NCBI GenBank assembly: GCA_002877915.1
Contig: PNJE01000053.1
Span: 1 to 50,454, forward strand
Direction: 5' to 3'
From: Candidatus Aminicenantota bacterium
GTDB lineage: Bacteria > Acidobacteriota > Aminicenantia > Aminicenantales > Saccharicenantaceae
Length of the DNA stretch: 50,454 bases
Shown here piece by piece: positions 1 to 9,019 of the stretch. Positions within the stretch are counted from its first letter, which is position 1. Each line of letters starts with the position of its first letter. The notes below the pieces were generated by a model, which was not told the DNA's origin, searched no databases, and saw only the letters and a program-made list of their open reading frames with translations. Made by a program: the position numbers and the translations under genes.

Positions 1-6
1 TAACAT
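1..6 (-). CDS. First two codons of a gene running off the left edge, probably a type IV pilin
   Basis: On the minus strand the sequence AAGGAGG lies 7 bases before an ATG at 6-4, followed by one more codon (TTA) before the window ends. A full Shine-Dalgarno at this spacing makes a real start very likely. The identity is inferred from context only. The gene follows pilB-pilT-pilC-pilS-pilR in the same direction, the order known from Geobacter and Myxococcus where pilA comes next, and a near-perfect sigma-54 promoter sits about 70 bases upstream. Nothing of the protein itself can be read. Confidence 0.45.
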
Positions 7-73
7 TTTTAAACCTCCTTAATTCTCGCCGACTATCCGCCGGCCGAGATGTTTTTCTTACGCTATTGTAAGA

Positions 74-88
74 GCAAATAACGTGCCA
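74..88 (-). promoter_or_regulatory. Sigma-54 (-24/-12) promoter ahead of the presumed pilin gene
   Basis: Read on the minus strand, the 15 bases are TGGCACGTTATTTGC, which fits the RpoN consensus TGGCAC-N5-TTGC with exact GG and GC spacing. It lies just after the stop of the small gene at 96-350. It would start a transcript near base 62, giving a leader of about 57 nt before the ATG at 6. PilR, a sigma-54 activator, is encoded immediately upstream, and PilR/RpoN control of pilA is established in Pseudomonas, Geobacter and Myxococcus. Confidence 0.75.
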
Positions 89-95
89 ACTTTGT

Positions 96-350
96 TCATA
101 TTTGTATCTTATTGATATAAAATAAATTAGCAATATAAAAGCCTTCGCCGTTACTAAAAAATGACATATCTTGTCTCTTCAAATTGCCAATTTTTGTTCC
201 CATTTCTTTCTCCACGAAGCAGCTCTTCATTAAAGACGTCTTTGTTCCCTCATCAATTCTCATTTTCGGGCATTCTATCATATATCCACCACTAAATTCT
301 ACGCTCAATTCTAAATTTAACTTCATCTTTTCTAATTTCTCCTTCTCCAT
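96..350 (-). CDS. Small hypothetical protein between pilR and the presumed pilin gene
   Basis: An 84-residue reading frame with ATG at 350, 17 bases after the pilR stop, preceded by AGGAGAA about 8 bases upstream. A longer version starting at 416 would overlap pilR and has no better ribosome site, so 350 is preferred. The product is rich in Lys, Glu and Met, has no signal peptide or membrane segment, and contains a short beta-like middle (sequence LELSVEFSGGYMIE). I do not recognise a family. Its position between pilR and a sigma-54 promoter makes co-transcription with the pil operon likely. It could be a lineage-specific regulator or a non-functional leftover. Confidence 0.45.
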   Translation of the reverse strand: MEKEKLEKMKLNLELSVEFSGGYMIECPKMRIDEGTKTSLMKSCFVEKEMGTKIGNLKRQDMSFFSNGEGFYIANLFYINKIQI

Positions 351-366
351 CTCTTTCCCGGTTCTC

Positions 367-1764
367 CTATTTATCCACACCGACTTCTTCCAGTTCTTCC
401 CTCGCTCGCAAGCCATATTTATCCATTAAGTACCTCAGGGTTCGGTAGCTAACCCCGAGCAGTGGAGCTGCCTTTTTCAGCCTTCCCCCGCTCATATCCA
501 GGGCTCTAAGGATATATCTTTTGGCCACGCTATCCAGGAAATCATTCAGATTGAAATTGGGACCAAGCTCGACTTTAAATTCATCTCTTTTCGCCAACCC
601 AATCATCTCTGTTGGCAGGCAGGCAGTAGTAATGGTCTCGCGATCTTCTATGGCTACAATCCTCTCAATCACATTCTCCAGCTCCCTGATATTTCCAGGC
701 CAGGAATACTGTTCAAATATCCCCACTACCTCCGGAGCCAGCCTCTTCATCTTCTTTCCCATCTGCTGGCAGTATTTCTGGAGAAAATGCTGGACCAGAA
801 GCGGAATATCTTCAATCCTTTTCCTCAAAGGGGGCATTTCAAATGAAATTACATTAAGCCGATAAAATAAATCTTCCCGGAATTTTCCTTCTTCAATGCG
901 CTTTTTCAAGTCCTGGTTGGTGGCGGCAATAACCCTCACATCAACTGGAATTTCTTCTGTTCCGCCGACCCGCCTTATCTTCCTTTCCTGAAGCGCCCGC
1001 AGCAACTTGACCTGAGTCCAGGGCGACATTTCTCCTATTTCATCCAGGAATAGCGTCCCCTTGTGAGCCATTTCAAACATCCCTTTCTTATCCGACACCG
1101 CCCCGGTAAACGACCCTTTGGTATGACCAAAAAGCTCACTCTCCAGTAAATTCTCTGGCAAAGCAGCACAGTTTATAGTCACAAAGGCCTTGTCTTTTCG
1201 CCGGCTCAAGTTATGAATGGCCCGGGCAGCCATTTCTTTGCCGGTCCCGCTCTCTCCAGTTATCAGCACGGTGGAATCTGTGCTAGCCACTTTTTCAATC
1301 AACACATAGATTCCCTGCATTAGCCGGCTCTTGCCGATCATATCCTCAAAACGGAATTTTTCCTTCAGGTCTTTTTTGAGCAGGATATTTTCTTGCTCTA
1401 AATGCTTGCGCTCGAGCCCCCGGGCGACCAGTATCTTCAGTTCTTCGACATCAAACGGCTTGACGATATAATCGAGAGCCCCGGCTTTAAGAGCTTCAAC
1501 CGCCTGTTGAATGCTCCCATAGGCGGTGATGACAATAACCGGCACCTCTGGCTTGTTGTCTTTTACATAGCGCAATATTTCCATGCCGCTGATGTGTGGC
1601 ATGCGAATATCAGTAATTACCAAGTCAACGCTGCCGGTGGTTAGAATTTCCAGGGCATCAGCTCCGTTAGTAACAGTTTTTACTTCGTAGCCCTCTTTTT
1701 TAAAAACCAGCGCCAGGACATCCAGCAAACTTTTTTCGTCATCAATGATTAATAGCGTATCCAT
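367..1764 (-). CDS. pilR: Sigma-54-dependent response regulator PilR
   Basis: A 465-residue NtrC-type activator. The receiver domain (1-120) carries acidic DDE at 8-10 and the phospho-acceptor Asp52 in VITDIRMP. The AAA+ domain (about 140-380) has Walker A GESGTGKE (170-177), the sigma-54 contact loop as GSFTGA (217-222; Ser instead of the commoner Ala) and Walker B TLFLDE (237-242). The C-terminus holds a Fis-type helix-turn-helix around KKAAPLLGVSYRTLRYLMDK. It lies 55 bases downstream of its cognate kinase gene, and the family role is activation of the pilin promoter from RpoN. The promoter at 74-88 is the obvious target here. Length and motifs are complete. Confidence 0.93.
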   Translation of the reverse strand: MDTLLIIDDEKSLLDVLALVFKKEGYEVKTVTNGADALEILTTGSVDLVITDIRMPHISGMEILRYVKDNKPEVPVIVITAYGSIQQAVEALKAGALDYIVKPFDVEELKILVARGLERKHLEQENILLKKDLKEKFRFEDMIGKSRLMQGIYVLIEKVASTDSTVLITGESGTGKEMAARAIHNLSRRKDKAFVTINCAALPENLLESELFGHTKGSFTGAVSDKKGMFEMAHKGTLFLDEIGEMSPWTQVKLLRALQERKIRRVGGTEEIPVDVRVIAATNQDLKKRIEEGKFREDLFYRLNVISFEMPPLRKRIEDIPLLVQHFLQKYCQQMGKKMKRLAPEVVGIFEQYSWPGNIRELENVIERIVAIEDRETITTACLPTEMIGLAKRDEFKVELGPNFNLNDFLDSVAKRYILRALDMSGGRLKKAAPLLGVSYRTLRYLMDKYGLRAREELEEVGVDK

Positions 1765-1819
1765 AGCGGCCTTCCTAAGCTTTTATTTTGATTTCCTGCC
1801 TGTTTCACTTTAAAACTGC

Positions 1820-3091
1820 TTATTTCGTTTCACCTAAAAGAGGCAAGGTAATAATAATTTCCGTTCCCCTACCTACCTCAGAATTTACCTGAATTTGACC
1901 GTTATAATCTTCAACCAGTCTCTTGACCGTAGCCAGTCCAAGGCCCCTTCCTTCACCGAAGCCCGAATAAAAAGGCACAAACAAATTATCCCGGTCCTTC
2001 TCACTCATCCCGATTCCAGTATCAGCCACAATAAATTTAAGGCCATCACGCCGCGAATTATAAAAATTAAGGCTGAGCTTTCCGCCTTCAGGCATAGCTT
2101 TCAATGAATTTTTTATTAAATTCCAAAAAATTTGTTTAAAATGGTTAGGATTCCCCTGATAAGCAATTCTTCGCACTAAGTAATTTCCTTCAATTCTAAC
2201 CTTTTCGCCATCTAAGTCGCCGGCGGAGCGCATCATTTCCAGGGTTTCATTGAGCAGCATGCCCAGGTCCACTTCGGTAAACATTTTCTTGGACGGGACG
2301 GCGAAATCCAAGAACTGCTCCAGCAGCTGAGAAACTCGCCTGGATTCTCTGATGATAATTTCCATAAGGCGAGCTTGCTCCCCGTTACCGGTGAGCTCAG
2401 ATTTCAGAAGCTGAACCGCACTGGAAATAGCCGTGAGCGGGTTTCTGATTTCATGGGCCATCGTAGCTGAGATCCGGCCAGCTTCAGCCAATCTTTCCCT
2501 TAAGATCAGCTCTTTCTCAGCCTGTTGCAGGGCTACCCTGGTCCTGCGCAAGCTCCTCGAAAGATAGTTCATAAAAAAGGCCACCGCTAAAAAAACGGCC
2601 CAGGCTAAAATTAAATTAAATAGAACCGAGCCAAAATCCTGCTTCGAAGCGTGTTCTGGATTGAAATAGGGTATTAATCCGAAATAAGTTCCATCAACCA
2701 GAAAACCAAAAAGCACAGCTGACAGGGCTGCCGCTAAATAACCAGCTTTTTCAGAAATTACCAGGCTGGCGGCAATTATGGCAAAGATATAAAGAAAATA
2801 AGTAGCCGTCGTCATTCCCCCAGAAATATAGACCATCAGGGTAATCAGCAGCAGGTCCATAATTAATTGAAAGTAAGCTTGAGCCAGAAGCCATTTTCCC
2901 CATAAATAAAGCAAAAAATAAATTAAGCTCAATACATAAAAGCCAGCAATGGCATAAAGAAAAACTGCCGGGAAACCAGCGCCAGTGGAATATTGAATAA
3001 TAATGGCGGCAATGAAAATAGAGGTAATTATCAGCAGCCGAAATAGCAGGTAATGCAATAAATCCTTTCTTTCTATTTTTTCTTTTCTCAA
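1820..3091 (-). CDS. pilS: Sensor histidine kinase PilS
   Basis: A 423-residue membrane kinase. The N-terminal 175 residues form about six hydrophobic segments with no large periplasmic loop, as in PilS. The dimerisation/phospho-acceptor helix has ATMAHEIRNPLTAISSAVQL with His213. The ATPase domain shows the N box (FWNLIKNSLKAM), G1 box (VADTGIGM) and G2 box (EGRGLGLATVKRLV). In Pseudomonas PilS senses inner-membrane pilin level through its membrane segments and phosphorylates PilR. The gene sits 92 bases downstream of pilC and 55 bases ahead of pilR in one transcription unit. Confidence 0.92.
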   Translation of the reverse strand: MRKEKIERKDLLHYLLFRLLIITSIFIAAIIIQYSTGAGFPAVFLYAIAGFYVLSLIYFLLYLWGKWLLAQAYFQLIMDLLLITLMVYISGGMTTATYFLYIFAIIAASLVISEKAGYLAAALSAVLFGFLVDGTYFGLIPYFNPEHASKQDFGSVLFNLILAWAVFLAVAFFMNYLSRSLRRTRVALQQAEKELILRERLAEAGRISATMAHEIRNPLTAISSAVQLLKSELTGNGEQARLMEIIIRESRRVSQLLEQFLDFAVPSKKMFTEVDLGMLLNETLEMMRSAGDLDGEKVRIEGNYLVRRIAYQGNPNHFKQIFWNLIKNSLKAMPEGGKLSLNFYNSRRDGLKFIVADTGIGMSEKDRDNLFVPFYSGFGEGRGLGLATVKRLVEDYNGQIQVNSEVGRGTEIIITLPLLGETK

Positions 3092-3183
3092 CTTAGCCGC
3101 TGCCCTTCATCATTTTTTCTTTAGCTCTTTAACCCGACAATCCCAGCCCTTATTCTTTTCTTCAGAGTTAAATCTCCTGACTC

Positions 3184-4392
3184 TTAAAACTTCTGAATCA
3201 GATTAAAGAGCGGCAGGTACATCGAAATAACCAGCGTCCCGACAATTCCGCCGACAAAAATCAGCACCAGGGGCTCCAGAGCAGAGAGCAAAGCACTTAC
3301 CGAATTGTCCACTTCGTCATCAAAAAATGAGGCTAACTTTCCGAGCATCTCATCAAGTGTCCCAGTTGATTCACCAACATTGACCATCTGAATCATCATC
3401 GGAGGGAATTTTCCCTGGCCGGATTCCTTCAAGGCATCATTCAGGCTCTTGCCCTCCGAGACTAACTGCCTGGCCTGCATTATCTGTCTCTCAATAATGA
3501 TATTTCCGGTAGTGGTAGAGGCAATGCGCAAGCTTTCCAGCATTGGCACACCACCAGAAATAAGAGTGCTGAGGGTTCTGGTCAAACGGGAGAGAGAAAT
3601 TTTTTGCATCAAATTTCCCAGAATTGGGATTTTTAAGGTGCTTCTATCAACCACTTCCCGCCCGGCCGGAGTCTTTCGCCATTGCTGGAAAAGAACTACT
3701 GCCGCTATCAGCCCAATTAGAATAATAATTATGAAGCGGCTGACAAACCGGCTCAGGGCCAGGACAAAAGCGGTTAAAGCAGGAAGCTGGGCTCCGAGCT
3801 CCTGGTAAATCCCACCAAAAACCGGAATTACTTTCCACAGCATGAATATAGCTACCAAGATGGCAAAAGTAATAATAGCCGAGGGGTAAATCATCGCCTG
3901 CCGGACCTTAGCTCTCAATTTCATCATGCTTTCCTGGTAATCGGCTAACCGCCTCAGCATTACGTCGAGGGAGCCACTCTGCTCGCCCGAGGCGGTCAGG
4001 TTGCAATACAAATCGTCAAAAACCTTAGGATGCTTACGCATAGCCTGATTTAGGGCTGAGCCGGCTTCGACATCTTCTTTAACCTCGGTAATTACCCGAC
4101 TGAAATATTTATTTTTTTGCTGCTCGGCCAACAGCCCTAAGCTCTGGATTAGCGGCAACTCGGCGTCAATCAGCACTGAAAGCTGGCGGCTGAACATAGC
4201 CAATTCTTTTAGCCTGACCTTTTCTCTTCTCAGAAAGGGAATGGCGGGCATAGCCCTTTTTGGCTTTATGCTGATTATAGCGATCTGATCTCTCTGCAGT
4301 GTTCGGGTTAAATCTTCAATCGATTCAGCCACCCTTTCGCCGCCAACCACATCCCCATATCGGTTTTTACCTCTCCAGATATAAACTGGCAT
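3184..4392 (-). CDS. pilC: Type IV pilus inner-membrane platform protein PilC
   Basis: A 402-residue protein with the usual short N-terminal beta region (VYIWRGKNRYGD) followed by two T2SSF repeats, each a helical cytoplasmic bundle ending in membrane helices. Hydrophobic segments are seen near residues 170-195, 210-235 and at the C-terminus (LVLIFVGGIVGTLVISMYLPLF). PilC is the rotor-like platform that couples PilB and PilT to pilin insertion and removal. Length matches the family. It sits 50 bases after pilT in the pilB-T-C-S-R order. Confidence 0.94.
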   Translation of the reverse strand: MPVYIWRGKNRYGDVVGGERVAESIEDLTRTLQRDQIAIISIKPKRAMPAIPFLRREKVRLKELAMFSRQLSVLIDAELPLIQSLGLLAEQQKNKYFSRVITEVKEDVEAGSALNQAMRKHPKVFDDLYCNLTASGEQSGSLDVMLRRLADYQESMMKLRAKVRQAMIYPSAIITFAILVAIFMLWKVIPVFGGIYQELGAQLPALTAFVLALSRFVSRFIIIILIGLIAAVVLFQQWRKTPAGREVVDRSTLKIPILGNLMQKISLSRLTRTLSTLISGGVPMLESLRIASTTTGNIIIERQIMQARQLVSEGKSLNDALKESGQGKFPPMMIQMVNVGESTGTLDEMLGKLASFFDDEVDNSVSALLSALEPLVLIFVGGIVGTLVISMYLPLFNLIQKF

Positions 4393-4442
4393 CTTATCCT
4401 CTCCTTGACATTCCTAATTTTAAAAAATTAAGCCCGGTCATT

Positions 4443-5555
4443 TTATTTCCCTGGAAAAGAAGCGGCTCCCTTTTTTCCGGTCGTTCCTTCATGCCGCTGG
4501 ATAATATCTATCAATTCCTCCGGGTTGGCCGTCACTGACATAGCTGTATCCATGGTAATTAGTCGGCGGAAATAGAGGCTGGCCAAACTTTGGTTCATAG
4601 TTTGCATACCGAACTTTTCCTGGCCCATCTGCATGGCTGAATAAATCTGATGGATCTTATTTTCGCGAATCAGATTACGGATGGCCGGGTTGGGAATAAG
4701 AATTTCCATCGCCAGCACCCGGCCCCGGCCATCGGCGCGGGGCAATAGCGCCTGGGTCATCACCGCCTCCAGAATCATAGAAAGCGTCACCCTGACCTGA
4801 GCCTGATACTGACTCGGGAAAATATCAATGATTCTGGAAATTGATTCGCAGGCCGAATTCGTATGAAGGGTCGAAAACGTTAAGTGTCCTGTTTCTGCTA
4901 CACGCATGGTCGCTTCCACTGTTTCCAGGTCACGCATCTCGCCGACGAAAACCACATCCGGATCCTCTCGGAGAACCGACCGCAGGGCATTGGCATAGGA
5001 AAGCGTATCGGTAAAAAGTTCTCTCTGGTTAATAATGGCCCTCTTGGGAGTGAAATAATATTCAATCGGGTCTTCTACCGTGACAATGTGGACATCTCGT
5101 TCATGATTGATATGATCGAGCATGCAGGCGATGGTGGTTGATTTCCCGCAACCTGTCGGCCCGGTTACCAGGATAAGGCCCCGCGGAAGATAGCACAGCT
5201 GAGCCACCCGCTGAGGAATACCAAGCTGGGCAAAGCTCCACATCTGAGGTAAAAATCGCCTGAAAGCCGCAGCCACCGAACCCTTTTGCTTGAAGACATT
5301 TACCCGGAATCTCCCCAGCTCTTTTATTCCAAAAGACAGGTCGAGTTCCATTTTTTCTTCAAAAACCTTTTTCTGCTTGTCATTGAGGATGCTGTAAATC
5401 AATTCCTGAGTTTCACCAGGCTGAAGGGGCGGGTGGTCGATATTTTTCAATCGACCGTGGACTCTGATTCTCGGCGGAACATAAGCGGTAATATGAAGAT
5501 CGCTGGCGTCTTCCTCAACCGCAATTTTTAAAAGTTCATAAATTGGTTTTGCCAT
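4443..5555 (-). CDS. pilT: Type IV pilus retraction ATPase PilT
   Basis: A 370-residue hexameric ATPase for pilus depolymerisation and twitching. Walker A is GPTGCGKST (132-140; a Cys replaces the usual Ser), the catalytic Glu is in VEDPIEYY (E161 region), the Asp box/Walker B is REDPDVVFVGEMRDLET, and the His box is STLHTN. The AIRNLIRE motif needed for retraction in other PilT proteins is present, followed by the GMQTMNQSL signature, which separates PilT from PilB. The start lies 9 bases after the pilB stop. PilT beside PilB and PilC gives a complete extension and retraction motor set. Confidence 0.95.
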   Translation of the reverse strand: MAKPIYELLKIAVEEDASDLHITAYVPPRIRVHGRLKNIDHPPLQPGETQELIYSILNDKQKKVFEEKMELDLSFGIKELGRFRVNVFKQKGSVAAAFRRFLPQMWSFAQLGIPQRVAQLCYLPRGLILVTGPTGCGKSTTIACMLDHINHERDVHIVTVEDPIEYYFTPKRAIINQRELFTDTLSYANALRSVLREDPDVVFVGEMRDLETVEATMRVAETGHLTFSTLHTNSACESISRIIDIFPSQYQAQVRVTLSMILEAVMTQALLPRADGRGRVLAMEILIPNPAIRNLIRENKIHQIYSAMQMGQEKFGMQTMNQSLASLYFRRLITMDTAMSVTANPEELIDIIQRHEGTTGKKGAASFPGK

Positions 5556-5564
5556 TCAGGCCTC

Positions 5565-7301
5565 CTATTCCCAATCCCTGACGGTTTCTCTTAAAACTTC
5601 CTCAACCGAGGTTATGCCATTCTTTATTTTTATTAAGCCGCTTCTCCTCAAAGTGAGCATGCCGTTCTCAATGGCTTTTTTCTTAATCTCACGGGTAGTC
5701 GCTCGGTTGAGAATCATCTCTTTAATTTCGTCAGTTATCTTCATTACTTCATAAAGCGCAATCCGGCCCTTATAACCTGTATTGTTGCAGGCTTCGCAAC
5801 CCCGAGCTTTAAAAATATGAAGGTCATCGACCTCGTCTTCTCTAAAGCCCATATCGAGCAAAGCCTTTTTAGGAAGGTCATGAGGTTCGCAGCATTTCTT
5901 GCACAACCTTCTGACCAGCCTCTGAGCCACAATCAGCACCACTGAATCAGCGATCAAAAATGGTTCAACATTCATATTGATTAAACGGCTGATAGTGGAG
6001 GGGGCATCATTGGTATGAACCGTCGAAAAGACTAAGTGACCAGTTAAAGCGGCTTTAATAGCCACGTCAATAGTGTCATAGTCACGGATTTCACCAACTA
6101 ACATAATATCCGGGTCCTGCCGGAGGAACGACCGTAGAGCGCTGGCGAAAGTCAAACCAATTTCTTCTTTGATCTGAACTTGGTTAATTCCGGGAAGGTA
6201 ATATTCAACCGGGTCCTCGGCCGTCATAATATTAACGTCAGGTGTGTTTAAATTAGAAATAGCCGAATAAAGGGTATTGGTCTTTCCGCTTCCAGTTGGC
6301 CCGGTCACCAGAATAATCCCCCACGGACGGTGAATAGCCTCATTGAAAATCTCGAGGGATTCGGGTTCAAAGCCTAACTGGGTTAGGTCTAACTTGAGCA
6401 TTTCCTTGTCCAGGATACGGGCAACGATCTTTTCTCCGAACATAGTTGGCAAAGAAGAAACCCGCATATCAACTTCTTTTTTCTTGCCGTTTTCCAGTTT
6501 GACCCGCATTTTGATTCGGCCGTCCTGAGGAAGGCGTTTTTCGGCAATGTCCATGCTAGCCAGAATCTTCACCCTGGAAAGAACCGGATTTTTAAATTTC
6601 AGCGGAAGATCGGTCACTTCATAAAGATCTCCATCAATCCGGTAACGGATGCGGAATCTTTTTTCATAAGGTTCAAAGTGAACGTCGCTGGCTCCCTTCT
6701 TAATTGCCTCAATAAAGGTTTGGTTAACCAAGGTAATAATGGGAGCTTCGTTGCTGGCCTGTTCCAGTTCGGTTATATCGTAATCTTCGCTGAGCTCTTT
6801 TTCGTCAATTACATTTACCCGACCTTCATCAGCCAGCTCTATGTCTTCAATCAACTTTTTTACTTTAAGGGCATCGCTCACGCCATAATATTTATTGATA
6901 GCATTCATCACGCCGGTATCGGTTGAAATAACCGGCTGGATGCTAAGGCCTGTCCTGAACCTAATATCTTCAATCACTTCCAGGTCTGTAGGGTCAACCA
7001 TTGCCAGGGTCAAGAAGGACTTAATCTTATGGATGGGCATCACCATATATTTTTTAGCTACTTCGGCCGGGATCAGGTTTATAACTTCAGGAAAAACTTC
7101 GAACTGGTCAAGGTCAATATATGGATAGCCGAGTTGACGGCTCAAGGCTTGAGCTATTTCTTCTTCGGTTACAAAACCAAGAGCCACTAAGGCAGCACTA
7201 ATTGGAAGGTTGTTTTTTTTCTGGTATTCGAGGGCTTGCTTTAACTGATCAGCCTCAATGATCTTTTCTCTTAAAAGAATTTCACCAAGTTTAGATGCCA
7301 T
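5565..7301 (-). CDS. pilB: Type IV pilus extension ATPase PilB
   Basis: A 578-residue assembly ATPase. The N-terminal 140 residues form a MshEN/T2SSE_N type domain, a known c-di-GMP binding module. Its first half reads KLGEILLREK, where typical binders have an Arg and a Gly, so ligand binding is uncertain. The ATPase core has Walker A GPTGSGKT (334-341), AEDPVEYY, the Asp box QDPDIMLVGEIRDYDT and the His box STVHTNDAPST. A zinc site is formed by C467, C470, C502 and C505. First gene of the pilus operon in this window; the ATG is preceded by AAAGG 11 bases upstream. Confidence 0.95.
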   Translation of the reverse strand: MASKLGEILLREKIIEADQLKQALEYQKKNNLPISAALVALGFVTEEEIAQALSRQLGYPYIDLDQFEVFPEVINLIPAEVAKKYMVMPIHKIKSFLTLAMVDPTDLEVIEDIRFRTGLSIQPVISTDTGVMNAINKYYGVSDALKVKKLIEDIELADEGRVNVIDEKELSEDYDITELEQASNEAPIITLVNQTFIEAIKKGASDVHFEPYEKRFRIRYRIDGDLYEVTDLPLKFKNPVLSRVKILASMDIAEKRLPQDGRIKMRVKLENGKKKEVDMRVSSLPTMFGEKIVARILDKEMLKLDLTQLGFEPESLEIFNEAIHRPWGIILVTGPTGSGKTNTLYSAISNLNTPDVNIMTAEDPVEYYLPGINQVQIKEEIGLTFASALRSFLRQDPDIMLVGEIRDYDTIDVAIKAALTGHLVFSTVHTNDAPSTISRLINMNVEPFLIADSVVLIVAQRLVRRLCKKCCEPHDLPKKALLDMGFREDEVDDLHIFKARGCEACNNTGYKGRIALYEVMKITDEIKEMILNRATTREIKKKAIENGMLTLRRSGLIKIKNGITSVEEVLRETVRDWE

Positions 7302-7658
7302 TGCTTAAGACCTTTCTACCATTAAAGACAAATTTTGTCAAAAGAAATTTTTACCCTCTCTAATTTCACCCGCTCAAGTTTTATCTATATAATAACCCGG
7401 GTCAATCCTCTGTTCAGATTAATCGGGGGGTGAAATTAACATTTTTTGTCTCACCTTAAAAGATATTTTGAGCGGTCAGAATCCCTTCCTCGCACCGATA
7501 GAATTTTAATGACCAATTGGCCCTTCTGCTCTGCATCTTAATTTGTTAGTTTATTATTAATAGTCTAACTCAAAGAAATTTTCAAGTATTAAAGCCGATT
7601 ATTTTTTCAATTTTTTTGCTACCAATTCGACTAAAACCTTGAAAGGTATTTTAATTTT
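7302..7658. other. Divergent intergenic region between pilB and the HD-GYP gene
   Basis: 357 bases without a credible gene, AT-rich, between two divergently transcribed genes, so promoters for both should lie here. On the minus strand TTGACA (7341-7336) and TAGAAA (7318-7313) are 17 bases apart, but that would start the pilB mRNA only about 5 bases before its ATG. I see no riboswitch, no sigma-54 site and no clear hairpin. For the plus-strand gene a modest AAAGGT ribosome site lies just before 7659. Confidence 0.4.
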
Positions 7659-8654
7659 ATGACCTCGGAAGATATAAAGAATAATGGCCAGGAAATTATC
7701 AAAGCTATCATCGAGAATACTAAGGAGGGAATTTATGTAGCTTCAACTCGTGGCCTCGAATTCATAAACCCAGCTTTTGAACAGCTTACCGGCTATAGCC
7801 AGAAAGAAATTTTTTCCCATATGTTCAATTTTTTACAACTTATCCATCCTGATGACCGCCACCTTTTTCTTTCCCATAAGGGCCAGAGCAACAAGCCGTC
7901 TCTTTCGCCTGGACCCGGGCTAGTTGAATTCAGGGTCATCAACAAAAAGGGTGAATTGAGATATGTGGAGGCCAGTACCTCAACCTTAAAAGAAAACCCC
8001 AACCAGACTTTGGTAATTCTCCGCGATATCACCCCCAGAAAAAAGGCTGAAGAAGAATTAACTGAGACTCTGAATAAATTGAGAAAAGCCATGGGAGCAA
8101 CTATCCAGGCTATTTCTTTGACTGTTGAATCAAGAGATCCTTATACTGCCGGTCACCAGAGAAGGGTTTCTGACCTGGCGAGAGCTATCGCCACCAGGCT
8201 GTCATTTCCTGAAGAGCAGGTGGATGAAATCAGGCTGGCGGCCCTGGTCCACGACCTGGGCAAAATCTCGGTTCCTGCGGAAATTTTGAACAAGGCCGGG
8301 CGACTGAGTCCACACGAATTTAACCTGATTAAGGATCATCCCCGAATTGGTTATGAAATTTTGAAGACAATCGAATTCCCGTGGCCAGTGGCTGAAATTG
8401 TCTATCAGCATCATGAAAGAATTGATGGCTCCGGTTATCCCCGGGGATTAAGGGATGGCCAGATTCACCCAATGGCCCGCATCCTATCAGTGGCTGACGT
8501 GGTTGAAGCCATGCTTTCCCATCGGCCCTATCGGTCAGCTTATTCTCCCGCCGAAGTTATTCAGGAAATAAAATCAAACCAGGGTGTTATTTATGATGCA
8601 GAGGCAGTTGAAGTCTGCGTTGGCATAATAAAAGAAAAATACCAGCTCTCCTGA
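7659..8654 (+). CDS. PAS domain HD-GYP protein, probable cyclic-di-GMP phosphodiesterase
   Basis: A 331-residue soluble protein. Residues 15-125 form a PAS sensor domain (INPAFEQLTGYSQKEIF, then LIHPDDR and a C-terminal VILRDITPRKKAEEEL linker). Residues 140-331 form an HD-GYP domain with H166, the metal-binding HD pair at 198-199 in VHDLGK, HPRIGYEIL, the YQHHERIDGSGYP segment containing the GYP signature (259-261) and SVADVVEAM. HD-GYP enzymes hydrolyse c-di-GMP. With no receiver domain, the PAS module is the likely input. Divergent transcription from the pilus operon suggests a link between c-di-GMP turnover and pili, but the sequence does not prove it. Confidence 0.88.
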   Translation: MTSEDIKNNGQEIIKAIIENTKEGIYVASTRGLEFINPAFEQLTGYSQKEIFSHMFNFLQLIHPDDRHLFLSHKGQSNKPSLSPGPGLVEFRVINKKGELRYVEASTSTLKENPNQTLVILRDITPRKKAEEELTETLNKLRKAMGATIQAISLTVESRDPYTAGHQRRVSDLARAIATRLSFPEEQVDEIRLAALVHDLGKISVPAEILNKAGRLSPHEFNLIKDHPRIGYEILKTIEFPWPVAEIVYQHHERIDGSGYPRGLRDGQIHPMARILSVADVVEAMLSHRPYRSAYSPAEVIQEIKSNQGVIYDAEAVEVCVGIIKEKYQLS

Positions 8655-8923
8655 ATTTAAATTATTTATTTTCGACTTGAACTTTTAGATATAAGCGTCA
8701 CTTAAAAAAATGATGACCGGTCTTTTGTGGTTTTCTATCTTTTAAAAAGATGGGGCAATTATATCCGCATTTCCGACCAACTATTTAAATAGCCATAAGC
8801 TAAAAGCTGATCCATTTCCATTAACGGCTAAACTTATTCCAAGCCGGTGCTTTTACCTCTCGCCTTCGAAATATAATTTTCAAGAGATACTCGCCAATAG
8901 AAAGAAGAGAGACAAAAGAAAAA

Positions 8924-8997
8924 CGCGCCTGGAGGGATTCGAACCCCCGACCCGCTGCTTAGAAGGCAGCTGCTCTATCCTACTGAGCTACAGGCGC
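8924..8997 (-). tRNA. tRNA-Arg (anticodon TCT)
   Basis: 74 bases fold as a full cloverleaf. The acceptor GCGCCTG pairs with CAGGCGC, discriminator G, D arm TAGCTCAGTAGGATAGAGC, anticodon loop CTTCTAA with TCT, and T arm GGGGGTTCGAATCCC. The CCA end is not encoded. The overall sequence resembles bacterial tRNA-Arg(UCU). It follows tRNA-Pro by 22 bases on the same strand, so both probably come from one transcript. Confidence 0.96.
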
Positions 8998-9019
8998 ACA
9001 AACGAACCGATATGGAAAA

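Noticed and set aside
7313-7341. TTGACA/TAGAAA pair as the pilB promoter
   Set aside because: It would start the message about 5 bases before the ATG, so the -10 match may be chance; recorded only as part of the intergenic region.
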